In this document: positions 17,997 to 27,605 of the stretch, in pieces
How the letters are laid out: each line of letters begins with the position of its first letter
How positions within the stretch are numbered: the stretch's first letter is position 1
Assembly: GCF_900100165.1 (NCBI RefSeq)
Contig: NZ_FNEO01000004.1
Location: 163,086-227,085 of the forward strand
Reading direction: 5' to 3'
From: Flavobacterium glycines
GTDB lineage: Bacteria; Bacteroidota; Bacteroidia; Flavobacteriales; Flavobacteriaceae
DNA: 64,000 nt
Translations under genes and position numbers: made by a program
The notes under the pieces: model-generated
Seen by the model: the letters and a program-made list of their open reading frames with translations, nothing else
What the model was told of the DNA's origin: nothing
The model's database searches: none

Positions 17997-19217
17997 ATGA
18001 ATTATCAAGAAACCACGGCTTGGATGTTCAAGCAGCTTCCCATGTATCAATTGCAGGGGGCTTCTGCCTATAAAAAAGATTTAACCAATACGCATTTGCT
18101 AATCAATCATCTTGGTAATCCTCATTCTAATTTAAAATGCATTCATGTTGCCGGAACTAACGGAAAAGGCTCCACTTCGCACATGCTTGCTTCTATACTA
18201 CAGGAAGCAGGTTACAAAGTTGGGCTTTATACTTCGCCGCATCTAAAAGATTACAGGGAGCGCATCAGAATTAATGGTTCTGAAATCGCCGAAGATTTTG
18301 TTTGCGACTTTATCAACTCCAATAAAACTTTTTTTGAAGCCAATGACATTAGTTTTTTCGAAATGAGCGTTGGATTAGCTTTCGATTATTTTGCAAAAGA
18401 AGAAGTGGATATCGCGATTATCGAAGTCGGAATGGGCGGAAGACTTGATGCCACAAACATTATCACTCCATTGGTTTCTATAATAACTAATATCGGATTA
18501 GACCACGTTCAGTTTCTTGGAAACACTATAGAATCAATAGCTTTTGAAAAAGCTGGAATCATCAAACCCGAAATCCCGGTTGTCATTGGCGAATATACCG
18601 CTGAAACAAAACCTGTTTTCGAAGCAAAAGCAAAAGAAACCAATTCCGAAATCTATTTTGCGGCTGATTTAATTACCGAAGAATTTCCTTCTGACTTAAC
18701 TGGCAATTATCAAAAACACAATAAAAAAACCGTCCTGCAAACCATTAAAGTTATAAATAAGCAAACTGATTTTAGCATCAGCCAAAATAATATTGAAACG
18801 GGCTTATTAAATGTGGTAAAAAATACGGGACTTCTGGGCAGATGGCAGCAATTAGGCACATCACCAAAAATAATTTGTGACACCGCACACAACAAAAACG
18901 GCTTAGAAATTGTTTTAAACCAAATTCAAAACGAAAAATTCGAACAATTACATATCGTTTTAGGAGTAGTAAACGACAAAGATTTAGACGAAGTACTGCC
19001 TTTATTTCCAAAAAATGCCATTTATTATTTTTGCAAGCCAAATATTCCACGAGGCCTTGAAGCTTTAACCTTAAAAGAAAAAGCAGCTCAACACGGTTTA
19101 AAAGGCCCAATATTACACTCTGTAACAGAAGCTTATAAAAAAGCCAAGGAATCCGCTAATCCCAACGACTTCATATACGTAGGAGGAAGCACCTTTGTAG
19201 TTGCAGAAATTTTATAA
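17997..19217 (+). CDS. folC: Bifunctional folylpolyglutamate synthase / dihydrofolate synthase
   Basis: 406 residues, Mur-ligase superfamily. P-loop GTNGKGST is at 53-60, with SPHLKDYRERIRING after it and EVGMGGRLDATNI around 146-158, all diagnostic for FolC. The C-terminal domain contains CDTAHNKNGLE. It adds glutamate to dihydropteroate/folate. Single gene, divergent from exbB; no folP or folK next to it. Confidence 0.95.
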   Translation: MNYQETTAWMFKQLPMYQLQGASAYKKDLTNTHLLINHLGNPHSNLKCIHVAGTNGKGSTSHMLASILQEAGYKVGLYTSPHLKDYRERIRINGSEIAEDFVCDFINSNKTFFEANDISFFEMSVGLAFDYFAKEEVDIAIIEVGMGGRLDATNIITPLVSIITNIGLDHVQFLGNTIESIAFEKAGIIKPEIPVVIGEYTAETKPVFEAKAKETNSEIYFAADLITEEFPSDLTGNYQKHNKKTVLQTIKVINKQTDFSISQNNIETGLLNVVKNTGLLGRWQQLGTSPKIICDTAHNKNGLEIVLNQIQNEKFEQLHIVLGVVNDKDLDEVLPLFPKNAIYYFCKPNIPRGLEALTLKEKAAQHGLKGPILHSVTEAYKKAKESANPNDFIYVGGSTFVVAEIL

Positions 19218-19233
19218 TTTTTTTCATTTTTTG

Positions 19234-19264
19234 TTTGCACAACTGAAAAAGGGTTGTATATTTG
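19234..19264 (+). promoter_or_regulatory. Promoter of tRNA-Val
   Basis: TTTG at 19234-19237, 19 nt spacer, then TATATTTG at 19257-19264: a perfect fit to the Bacteroidota sigma-A promoter, 33 nt before the tRNA. Confidence 0.85.
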
Positions 19265-19283
19265 CACTCGCAATCACGAAATG
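19257..19283. repeat. Left copy of a 27-nt inverted repeat in the tRNA leaders
   Basis: The -7 element and leader of tRNA-Val (from TATATTTGCACTCGC to ACGAAATG) recur exactly as the reverse complement at 19622-19648 before tRNA-Ser. Confidence 0.9.
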
Positions 19284-19297
19284 ATAGCAACAAAATA

Positions 19298-19372
19298 GGG
19301 CGATTAGCTCAGCTGGTTCAGAGCACCTCGTTTACACCGAGGGGGTCGGGGGTTCGAACCCCTCATCGCCCA
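19298..19372 (+). tRNA. tRNA-Val (anticodon UAC)
   Basis: A complete 75-nt cloverleaf: acceptor stem GGGCGAT/ATCGCCC, D arm with GCTC-AGCTGG, anticodon stem CCTCG/CGAGG with loop TTTACAC, T loop TTCGAAC, discriminator A. CCA is not encoded. Confidence 0.97.
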
Positions 19373-19380
19373 CAAAATTT

Positions 19381-19417
19381 AAAAACTCCATGATCAAATG
19401 TTTTGGAGTTTTTTTTT
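19381..19417 (+). terminator. Terminator after tRNA-Val
   Basis: 10-bp stem (AAAAACTCCA / TGGAGTTTTT) followed by further T residues, 9 nt after the tRNA. Confidence 0.85.
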
Positions 19418-19484
19418 ATTCCCCAAAACTTAAAGATTACTCCATTCGAATTCACCCCCGCACAAAAAATCCATATCGCTAAAA

Positions 19485-19516
19485 ACAAAAAACCCGAAAC
19501 TCTCGTTTCGGGTTTT
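19485..19516 (-). terminator. Terminator after tRNA-Ser
   Basis: 12-bp stem (AAAACCCGAAAC / GTTTCGGGTTTT, loop of 4 nt). On the minus strand it is followed by TTTTGTTTTT, so it ends the tRNA-Ser transcript. Confidence 0.8.
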
Positions 19517-19523
19517 AATTCTG

Positions 19524-19608
19524 CGGAGAAAGAGGGATTCGAACCCCCGGACCTGTTACAGTCAACAGTTTTCAAGACTGCCGCATTCGACCGCTCTGCC
19601 ATTTCTCC
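19524..19608 (-). tRNA. tRNA-Ser (anticodon UGA)
   Basis: An 85-nt class II tRNA on the minus strand: acceptor stem GGAGAAA/TTTCTCC, anticodon stem GCAGT/ACTGT with loop CTTGAAA, a variable arm as expected for tRNA-Ser, T loop TTCGAAT, discriminator G. CCA is not encoded. Confidence 0.96.
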
Positions 19609-19621
19609 AGTATATCACAAC

Positions 19622-19648
19622 CATTTCGTGATTGCGAGTGCAAATATA
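19622..19648. repeat. Right copy of the 27-nt inverted repeat; holds the tRNA-Ser promoter -7
   Basis: Exact reverse complement of 19257-19283. On the minus strand it supplies TATATTTG 33 nt upstream of tRNA-Ser. A clear TTTG -33 box is not present at 19 nt; the region there is A-rich. Confidence 0.85.
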
Positions 19649-19765
19649 GAATGTTTTTCCTGATAAAAAAACACTTTGAACCAAGTTAAATCAAAATTAT
19701 TGCAACAAAACAAGCCCCTGTAAAAAACACATACGCCAACGAACTGACTAAAAACCCTTTACAAC

Positions 19766-21322
19766 CTACACCACCAAATATCCTTGAGCTAATTTTTCAA
19801 AAAACAAAATCTGCTCCCGCTCCCAATCAGGATTTTTTCCCAGCAAAGAAGCTATTATTCCGGCAACTATTGGCACAGCTTCCATTGCCGATCTTGCATC
19901 CAAAAAAAGCAATCTGATTCTTCTGGCCAAAACATCTTCAACAGTTAAAGCCATTTCGTATTTTACAGCCCAAACCACTTCTGCTTTTGTATACGAATAC
20001 AAAGGATGAATTTTTTCAGACAAAGAATCATCATCAGCAATCATTTGTTGAATCAAATAAGCATCACAACCATAAACAGCTAAATGAGAATTGATTTTTT
20101 GTTTTGAATAACCGTGAACCTTCAAGTGTCTTGTTTTGCAGCGAACAAATTTCAAATCTGAAACTTGTATTACTTTATTAATAGTTTGCTGAGCCATTTT
20201 TCTATAAGTAGTCCACTTACCTCCCGTAACATCAACTAAACCGGACGGAAGCACTTTAATACTATGCTCTCTTGACAACAAAGCTGTTTTTTTCTCAGAT
20301 CCAGCTTTTACCAACGGTCGCAATCCTGTAAAAACACTATTTACATCAGCATAATCAATTTGATGCTTTGAGTATTTATTAAAATGATTAATGATAAAAC
20401 GGATTTCTTCTTCCAATGGTTTTGGTTCCAACATGACTTTATTAACAGGAGTATCCGTAGTACCCAACAAAACTTTATCGTGCCATGGAATTACAAACAA
20501 AACCCTGCCGTCAGAAGTTTTAGGAATTAACATTGCTGATAAACCTTCGAAATACGACTTATTCAATACCAAATGAATTCCCTGAGATGGCACAATAGTT
20601 TCCAAATTATGCCCTTCTGCCTTTTGCAATAAAGCATCTGCAAAAACACCCGTTGCATTAACAACCACTTTCGATTGAATTACATATTCCTGATTTGATA
20701 ATTCGTCTTTAGCTTTTAAGCCAATTATCTTATTGTCTTTTTTTATAAAATCGGTAACTCCACAATAATTCAACACTAAAGCTCCATGTTCTGTAGCTGT
20801 TTGAGCTAGATTAATTGCCAATCGGCTATCGTCAAATTGTCCATCATAGTACAAGATTCCACCTTTCAAATTGGTCGAATCTAAATCGGGCAAATGTTTT
20901 AAGGTAGCTGCTTTTGAAAGTATTTTAGTTTTACCCAAACTGAATTTAGCCGACAGAAACTCATACACCCACAAACCAAACCCATAATACCATTTGTCCC
21001 ACCATTTGTAAACTGGCACAACAAAACTTAATTTATGACAAACATGAGGTGCATTTCGCAACATTCTGCCACGTTCGAGTAAAGCCTCCCGAACCAAATG
21101 AATATTACCCTGAGCCAAATACCTCACACCACCATGTACTAATTTTGTAGATCTGCTCGAAGTTCCTTTGGCAAAATCATATTTTTCCAAAAGCAAGGTT
21201 TTATATCCACGACTGGCAGCATCAACAGCACAACCCAAACCGGTTGCTCCACCGCCAATTATTACAATATCAAATTCTGGATTTTCACGAAGTTGGTTTA
21301 ATTTCTCTTCTCTGTTCATCAA
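19766..21322 (-). CDS. glpD: FAD-dependent glycerol-3-phosphate dehydrogenase/oxidase
   Basis: 518 residues. The N-terminal dinucleotide-binding motif GGGATGLG is at 23-30, followed by the GlpD hallmark GTSSRSTKLVHGGVRYL. A C-terminal GlpD domain (VTGGKWTTYRKMAQ onward, about residues 367-510) is present. It oxidises sn-glycerol-3-phosphate to dihydroxyacetone phosphate at the inner membrane and passes electrons to quinone or, in oxidase forms, to oxygen. glpK and glpF are absent from the neighbourhood. A start three bases downstream (second Met) is equally possible. Confidence 0.93.
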   Translation of the reverse strand: MMNREEKLNQLRENPEFDIVIIGGGATGLGCAVDAASRGYKTLLLEKYDFAKGTSSRSTKLVHGGVRYLAQGNIHLVREALLERGRMLRNAPHVCHKLSFVVPVYKWWDKWYYGFGLWVYEFLSAKFSLGKTKILSKAATLKHLPDLDSTNLKGGILYYDGQFDDSRLAINLAQTATEHGALVLNYCGVTDFIKKDNKIIGLKAKDELSNQEYVIQSKVVVNATGVFADALLQKAEGHNLETIVPSQGIHLVLNKSYFEGLSAMLIPKTSDGRVLFVIPWHDKVLLGTTDTPVNKVMLEPKPLEEEIRFIINHFNKYSKHQIDYADVNSVFTGLRPLVKAGSEKKTALLSREHSIKVLPSGLVDVTGGKWTTYRKMAQQTINKVIQVSDLKFVRCKTRHLKVHGYSKQKINSHLAVYGCDAYLIQQMIADDDSLSEKIHPLYSYTKAEVVWAVKYEMALTVEDVLARRIRLLFLDARSAMEAVPIVAGIIASLLGKNPDWEREQILFFEKLAQGYLVV

Positions 21323-21455
21323 AAAAAATAACTTTAGACTTGCCGCTGTATTTCACAACTGCAAGCCTAAAGTTAATTTATTTATTGCTGCTTCTATATA
21401 TTCTAAAGAAATACTTTTCAAGTAATTCAAAATAGCACTTTGAACTAATAAACAA

Positions 21456-22931
21456 TCAATCGTTAAATTGATAAACTAATGTTTGAATAGCGTGTGGCAA
21501 TATTGAAACTTCAGTTGCTTTTGTTCCAATACACAAATAATATTTTATGGCATCATTACTTTGATTCATCACAACAGTAATCACTTTTCCTTCTGGATTT
21601 AAAAAAGAAGTCGTTAGTAACTGGCTTCTACTGGCAACACTACTGATTCTTTTTGCGCCTTTATCAATAAATTTAGAAAAATGACCAATGTAAAAATATG
21701 ATGGCGTATAAATTAGCTTTCCTGTTTTTGTATCGCCATGTATGGGTGCGAAACAAAAATTACCAACATGATTTGGTCCTCCGTTTTCATCTAAAAGGAC
21801 ATTCCAGTCTGTCCAACCCACCGTTCCGTTATTGAAATCATTAATCATCGATTTTCCATAACGTTCTCCATTTGCCCAAAGCTGTAGTTTTGAATAGTCA
21901 AATCTTTCCACACATCCTTCAGTAAAAAGCAAGTTTTTATCCGGATACATTTCCTGGACTTTCCCAACATTTTCAAACATTGAATCCCCTCCACTCCAAC
22001 TTTCATACCAATGAAATCCTATTCCCCAAACATATTTATTGGCTTCCGGATCATCCAGAATTGTACTTGCTCTTTGAGATATCAAATCCCTGTTATGATC
22101 CCAGGCTATAATCTTTTTATCTCCAAGTCCAGTATTCTTTAATGTTGGACCTAAATATTTTTTCAAAAAATCACGCTCTTCTTCGGCGGTATAAATACAA
22201 GATTCCCAAGTTTGTTTTGCCATTGGTTCGTTTTGAATTGTAAGTCCCAAAATTGGAATTCCTTCTTTTTGATAAGTACTAATAAACTTCACATAGTAAT
22301 TTGCCCATGATTGATAAAATTCAGCTAATAATTTTCCACCATGCAACATATTTTCGTTGTCTTTCATAAAAGCTGGCGGACTCCATGGACTTACAAACAA
22401 TGTTATTTTCCCTCCCGCGGTCGCCATCGCTTTTTTTATTAATGGAATTCTAAACTTTTTATCATGTTCAATGCTAAAACTTTTTAACGCAGCATCTCCT
22501 TCCTCGACATAAGTGTAACTTTCAGAACTAAAATCACAACTGTGAACATTCGTCCTAATTAATGAATACCCAATTCCTTTTTCTTTATCATAATAGGCTT
22601 GCAAAAATTCCTGCTGACTCTCCATACTCAATTTTGCAAAGACCTCAGCACTGGCATCCGTAATTGCCCCGCCTATTCCTAAAAAGCTTTGAAAAGTTTT
22701 ATTTGGATTTACAAAAACACAAATTTGAGTTTCAAGAGGCTGTTTTAAATCGGTAAATTGCAAATAAGAATCCGTTTTAGTCAATCTAAAATCAGTATTC
22801 TCTGCCGATGTGTAAACCATAACATTTTTGCCTTTTATCAAAAACTCAGCATTCTCACTCAAATATCTTGCTTTTTGCTGAGCAATTAGTAACATTGGAA
22901 TCAACAGCAAACCTAATAAGAGTTTTTTCAT
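21456..22931 (-). CDS. Glycoside hydrolase family 30 enzyme, exported
   Basis: 491 residues from the ATG preceding KKLLLGLLLIPMLLIAQ, a clean signal peptide; an upstream in-frame ATG adds seven residues and spoils it. (beta/alpha)8 barrel with acid/base Glu235 in TIQNEP and nucleophile Glu338 in LFTEGCVE, followed by the C-terminal beta-sandwich that marks GH30. Overall resemblance is to the subfamily 1/3 branch (glucosylceramidase and endo-beta-1,6-glucanase). Last gene of the polysaccharide locus, 21 nt after the GH3 gene. Linkage specificity needs a subfamily tree. Confidence 0.88.
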   Translation of the reverse strand: MKKLLLGLLLIPMLLIAQQKARYLSENAEFLIKGKNVMVYTSAENTDFRLTKTDSYLQFTDLKQPLETQICVFVNPNKTFQSFLGIGGAITDASAEVFAKLSMESQQEFLQAYYDKEKGIGYSLIRTNVHSCDFSSESYTYVEEGDAALKSFSIEHDKKFRIPLIKKAMATAGGKITLFVSPWSPPAFMKDNENMLHGGKLLAEFYQSWANYYVKFISTYQKEGIPILGLTIQNEPMAKQTWESCIYTAEEERDFLKKYLGPTLKNTGLGDKKIIAWDHNRDLISQRASTILDDPEANKYVWGIGFHWYESWSGGDSMFENVGKVQEMYPDKNLLFTEGCVERFDYSKLQLWANGERYGKSMINDFNNGTVGWTDWNVLLDENGGPNHVGNFCFAPIHGDTKTGKLIYTPSYFYIGHFSKFIDKGAKRISSVASRSQLLTTSFLNPEGKVITVVMNQSNDAIKYYLCIGTKATEVSILPHAIQTLVYQFND

Positions 22932-22952
22932 AAAGAATATTTTTAGTGACAC

Positions 22953-25421
22953 CTAGTGTTTCAAATCAGTAAACGGAGTATCAAGTGTAAATGCAGCATG
23001 TGTTTTCTCCACTACTTTTTCTTTTTCTAATGTAAATTCAGCGGTTTCTTTTATATTCAATGACGATGCACCCACCAAAACTTTATATTTTCCTGCTTCT
23101 GCAATCCAAGCATTTTTATTGGGAACAAATGAAGCCAGGTTTTTAGCATTTAATATCAAAGTGATTGTTTGACTTTCACCGGGTTGTAACAACTTCGTCT
23201 TTCCAAAAGCTTTTAACTCTTCTCTTGGTTTATCAATTGATTTTTCAGGAGCAGACAAAAACAATTCAACCACTTCTTTACCTGCTGTTTTACCCATATT
23301 GGTTATGGTAACCGAAACAATCATTTTATCATTAAATGTTTTCGAACTCAAAGTAAGATTCGAATAATCAAATGTTGTGTATGATAAACCGTATCCAAAT
23401 TCATAAGAAGGTTTGACATTAAACGTGTTAAAATAACGGTAGCCAACATAAATCCCTTCTTCGTAATTAACGCTTGTAGGGTTTTCGGCAGGTGTTCCAA
23501 TCCAATTTTTAGTAGCTGCTGCATCTTCATAATTCACAGGAAAAGTCATAGTCAATTTTCCTGAAGGTGTAACTTTACCTGTAAACACATCAACAACAGA
23601 ATTTCCGCCTTCCTGTCCCGGTTGCCATGGTAACAAAATAGCATCTACTTTGTCTCTCCAACTGGCTGTTTCAATTACACCGCCAATATTTAAAACAACA
23701 ACCACTTTTTTGCCTTGAGCATGAAAAATTTCAGAAACACTATTAATCAGATTAATTTCGTCCTGAGCTAAATTGAAATCATCAGCCACTTTACGATCAT
23801 CACCTTCACCAGCATTTCTTCCAATTGTAATTAAAGCCAATTCTGAAGTTTTCGCTTTATTGTTTATAGTTTCATTGTTTAGATCTAATTCGATAATTCT
23901 TTTTGGTGTTGCTAATAAACCGCCTTCCTTTTCGCGGCGAGCCATTTCTTTTACTTTTTGGTCTGCTACATAAGGTTTATATAAGTCTTCTAAATCTTTA
24001 TCAATAGAAAAACCTGAATTAGTCAGGCCGTCAATCAGTGAAACAGAATATGCTTCGTTGACGTCTCCACTTCCTGTTCCCCCTGCAATAAAATCATAAG
24101 AGGTATTTCCAAAAACTGCCAGCGGAGCTGATTTTGATACAAATGGTAAAACAGCATTATCATTTTTCAACAAAATAGTTCCTTCTGCAGCAGCTTGTCT
24201 GGTAACTAAAGCATTTTCTTTTAAGTTGGGTTTATTAGAATACTGGTAGTTATTCATCACCGGTGATCTCATAACTAATTCCAAAATTCTTCTCAAATTA
24301 GTATCAATTACTTCATTAGTTAATTTACCATTTTTAATATTTTCTAAAATAGCATTTTGCTGGCTAGGTAATCCAGGCATCAATAAGTCATTACCCGCCG
24401 AAAGTTGTTTGACCACATCACTAACAGCATCTTTAGAAGAAATAGCTCCAAATCCGTTATAACCACCGAACCAGTCCGACATTACCAATCCTTTAAATCC
24501 CCATTCCTCACGCAGCACTGTAGTCAATAAATCTTTTCGAGCCGACGTATATTCTCCATTAACTAAATTATAAGAAGACATTACCGTCCAGGGCTGAGCT
24601 GTTTTGACCGCGATTTCAAAACCTCTTAAATAAATTTCACGCAGGGCTCTTTCGCTGATGTGAGCATTAATCCCCATACGATTTCTTTCCTGATTGTTGG
24701 CAGCAAAATGTTTGATTGAAGTTCCAACACCGTTTGATTGTACTCCATTTACCATCGCAGCAGCAATGGTTCCTGACAACAATGGATCTTCTGAATAATA
24801 TTCGAAATTTCTACCACACAATGGATTTCGGTGGATATTCATACCTGGCCCAAGCAACACATCAACACCATATTCTTTCACTTCATTCCCCATCGCTTTT
24901 CCAACATTGTTAATCAGCTCTTCATTCCAAGTGGAAGCCAAAGCCGTTCCAACAGGAAATGCCGTTGCATAATAAGTATTGGTATCATTATCTCTGGTTG
25001 GATTAATTCGTAAGCCTGCCGGTCCATCCGATACAATCACTGCAGGAATCCCCAAACGTTTTATTTCATAAGTTCCTCCAGCTTCTCCAGGTACTTTTCC
25101 TTTATCAGCTCCCGGAATGAATGTGAAAGTATTCACATCAAAACCAGGCATTCCAATCCCAATGAGCATACTCGCTTTTTCCTCATCGGTCATTTTACTG
25201 ATTAAATCTTGAATGCGATCTTCTACAGCAAGACGATAATCTTCATAAATATCTAATTTTCCGTTTCTATTTAAATCCGTAAAAGTGAATCCGTTAATCG
25301 TAATAATTGGATTTTTATCAATCTTATTATTATCTCCTTTCTGGTTCCATGAAATTCCTGAAACCACTAATGTTGAAACCAGCGATACTTTTACTACTTT
25401 CCTGATATTGCTAAAATTCAT
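22953..25421 (-). CDS. Glycoside hydrolase family 3 beta-glycosidase, exported
   Basis: 822 residues from the ATG before NFSNIRKVVKVSLV, chosen because a signal-like hydrophobic segment follows directly; an 18-residue upstream extension is unlikely. The GH3 barrel contains KHFAANNQE and the nucleophile Asp316 in VMSDWFGG. A C-terminal fibronectin-III-like domain begins around YEFGYGLSYTTF. Unusually, an EF-hand-like loop, DLNRNGKLDIYED (about 49-61), sits just after the signal, suggesting calcium binding. It probably removes glucose or a related sugar from non-reducing ends of oligosaccharides in the periplasm. Confidence 0.92.
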   Translation of the reverse strand: MNFSNIRKVVKVSLVSTLVVSGISWNQKGDNNKIDKNPIITINGFTFTDLNRNGKLDIYEDYRLAVEDRIQDLISKMTDEEKASMLIGIGMPGFDVNTFTFIPGADKGKVPGEAGGTYEIKRLGIPAVIVSDGPAGLRINPTRDNDTNTYYATAFPVGTALASTWNEELINNVGKAMGNEVKEYGVDVLLGPGMNIHRNPLCGRNFEYYSEDPLLSGTIAAAMVNGVQSNGVGTSIKHFAANNQERNRMGINAHISERALREIYLRGFEIAVKTAQPWTVMSSYNLVNGEYTSARKDLLTTVLREEWGFKGLVMSDWFGGYNGFGAISSKDAVSDVVKQLSAGNDLLMPGLPSQQNAILENIKNGKLTNEVIDTNLRRILELVMRSPVMNNYQYSNKPNLKENALVTRQAAAEGTILLKNDNAVLPFVSKSAPLAVFGNTSYDFIAGGTGSGDVNEAYSVSLIDGLTNSGFSIDKDLEDLYKPYVADQKVKEMARREKEGGLLATPKRIIELDLNNETINNKAKTSELALITIGRNAGEGDDRKVADDFNLAQDEINLINSVSEIFHAQGKKVVVVLNIGGVIETASWRDKVDAILLPWQPGQEGGNSVVDVFTGKVTPSGKLTMTFPVNYEDAAATKNWIGTPAENPTSVNYEEGIYVGYRYFNTFNVKPSYEFGYGLSYTTFDYSNLTLSSKTFNDKMIVSVTITNMGKTAGKEVVELFLSAPEKSIDKPREELKAFGKTKLLQPGESQTITLILNAKNLASFVPNKNAWIAEAGKYKVLVGASSLNIKETAEFTLEKEKVVEKTHAAFTLDTPFTDLKH

Positions 25422-25481
25422 ATCTAATATTGTTTGATGTTTATTATTCTCTATCGTTTTCGCATAACTAATCATCAGGAA

Positions 25482-27572
25482 TTAGTTTTCCTCAATTACA
25501 AGCATTCCCCATGGAGCCAGATTGATTTCTGAATTCTTAACCACTTTTTCTAAGCTAAGTAAATCCGTTCCGTTTTTACCTTGGGTGTAAGTGAAAGTTT
25601 TGGCTTCTCCCGAATAATTAAAAAAGTACCGGATTGTTTTTCCCTGATTATTAATCCCTGATTTTGTAATAAACGGAAAATGTAATTTTTGATCTTCTTT
25701 CCACAAACCGGCTTCTTTCAAACCACCTTCCAGAATTTTCTCCATAAGATTATCACCTGGCATAAAACCAATATAAGTCACCGTTCCTTTGCCGTAATTG
25801 TTTTGAGTAACAGCGGCATAATTATTCCATTGTGGATGATCATATTTAGCCAGTACTTTGGCAGTGGTAGGAGTCAACAGCTCCATCCAGTATTTTATTT
25901 CATTTTTGTTTTTCCCTACCTGAAATGGGTCGTCTTTTAGTGATACATTTTCCGGAATCACAAACTGGCTATAATTCACACCCGCAGCCTCATTGATAAT
26001 TCCGGGCTGAATGGTGTTACGTACCGTTACATTCTCATTACTAAAACCACTTTTAAAAGTATAAATAATACGCCCTCCATTTTTTGCATAAGCATTCAGT
26101 TTTTGCAGCAAGGCATCTGGTGCGGCATATAAAGCAGGTACAATAATCAACTTGTATTTTTCAATATTTGATGACGATGGATCTATAAAATCAACCCCGA
26201 CATTCATTTTATACAAGGCATCATACATGGGACGCAAAACATCATTATATTGTTCCTTGGCTCCCCATCCAAAACTGAAAGCGTTAAAAGCTGTTTGGGC
26301 TTCATTACTGAAAAGAATTGCCACCTCATTCGTTTTTTTAAGACTGGCTATTTTTGAACCTATTTTTTTAAAATCACGACCAATGGTTATCGCTTCGTTA
26401 TAGGTAGGATTAGGCTGAAAATCATGACTCAATAATCCTTTCCAATACGTCTCGGCAGAATTATGAATCGAATGCCAATGCCAATATTCTAACATATTAG
26501 CTCCAGAAGCAATATGACTAAATGCCTGTAATCGTAATTGTCCGGTATAAGGCACCCATTGCGGAAATCCTTGTGCTTCTGTTTCAATAACCAAATAGTT
26601 TTGACCATTTTTCATCGAACGAGCCATGTCTCCTCCAAAAGAAATTTCAGTACCCGTTAAATGATCTTGTGTAGGATGATAAATATCTACACCTGCTATA
26701 TCCATCGCTTTTGCCGCAGCAAAATGATCTACATCACCCTGTATTCCATACGAATAGCCTCTCCAATCAAAGTCGAAATTTTGAGTAACAAACTGTTCCG
26801 GTTTTTTATATTCACGAACAATCGATGCTTGCCATGAAAGAAAATCAGTAACTAAACCACGTTGAAACTTAGAAAATTCAGCTTTCAATCCGGCATTAAT
26901 TGTCCCCACCATAGAAGGAAATTCTTCCCATGAGTTAATGCGATTACTCCAATAATCCAGTCCAAAAGCTGTATTAATCGCTTCGGTAGTTTTAAATTTA
27001 GCTTTCATATACTGCACAAATTGCGCCTGAACATTTGCACCAGCTGTACCGTAATGCTTGGTTTCATTGTCAACCTGATAACCAATAATAGCAGGATGGT
27101 CTTTTACATGTTCCATGATTTTACGAATAATCCTTTCGGCATGAAACAAGTAATCCTTGTTTGTTATATCCATATTTTGTCTGGCTCCGTATTGATTTTT
27201 CCCCATTTGAGTGGTCGCCAATATCTCTGGATATTTTTTAACTAACCAGGCAGGAACAGCATAAGTAGGCGTCCCGATAATTACTTTGATTCCAGCTTTA
27301 TGCATAGCATCAAGAACTCTGTCTATATGACTAAAATCGAATACATTATCCTTTGGTTCTTCGGTACTCCAGGTGCTTTCAGCAATACGAACTACGTTTA
27401 TACCCGCATCCTTCATCATTTTAATGTCTTTGTCTAAACGGTCATACGGCATATATTCATCATAATAAGCAACGCCATAAAGCAATTCATTTTTGGGAGC
27501 CTGAGCATTTATGGAAGATACCGTTAATATCAAAGCCATAAATCCTGTAATTTTTTTATATAAATTCATCAA
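25482..27572 (-). CDS. Glycoside hydrolase family 42 beta-galactosidase-like enzyme, exported
   Basis: 696 residues with a signal peptide (FMALILTVSSINAQ). The GH42 barrel starts LLYGVAYYDEYMP; the acid/base is Glu170 in YQVDNET and the nucleophile is Glu330 or Glu332 in VIETEAQGFPQW. An A-domain trimerisation-type region and a C-terminal beta domain follow. Most GH42 enzymes cleave beta-galactosides, so a galactose-containing substrate is one option for this locus. Lies between GH3 and GH30 genes with gaps of 60 and 33 nt, consistent with one transcript. Confidence 0.9.
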   Translation of the reverse strand: MMNLYKKITGFMALILTVSSINAQAPKNELLYGVAYYDEYMPYDRLDKDIKMMKDAGINVVRIAESTWSTEEPKDNVFDFSHIDRVLDAMHKAGIKVIIGTPTYAVPAWLVKKYPEILATTQMGKNQYGARQNMDITNKDYLFHAERIIRKIMEHVKDHPAIIGYQVDNETKHYGTAGANVQAQFVQYMKAKFKTTEAINTAFGLDYWSNRINSWEEFPSMVGTINAGLKAEFSKFQRGLVTDFLSWQASIVREYKKPEQFVTQNFDFDWRGYSYGIQGDVDHFAAAKAMDIAGVDIYHPTQDHLTGTEISFGGDMARSMKNGQNYLVIETEAQGFPQWVPYTGQLRLQAFSHIASGANMLEYWHWHSIHNSAETYWKGLLSHDFQPNPTYNEAITIGRDFKKIGSKIASLKKTNEVAILFSNEAQTAFNAFSFGWGAKEQYNDVLRPMYDALYKMNVGVDFIDPSSSNIEKYKLIIVPALYAAPDALLQKLNAYAKNGGRIIYTFKSGFSNENVTVRNTIQPGIINEAAGVNYSQFVIPENVSLKDDPFQVGKNKNEIKYWMELLTPTTAKVLAKYDHPQWNNYAAVTQNNYGKGTVTYIGFMPGDNLMEKILEGGLKEAGLWKEDQKLHFPFITKSGINNQGKTIRYFFNYSGEAKTFTYTQGKNGTDLLSLEKVVKNSEINLAPWGMLVIEEN

Positions 27573-27605
27573 TTTTTAATTTAAAGATTGAAATTAAATG
27601 GAATC

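Noticed and set aside
19363..19663. Two opposite-strand ORFs of 79 and 86 codons over the tRNA-Ser region
   Set aside because: They are translations of the tRNA gene and its flanks; this is a common artefact at tRNA-Ser genes.
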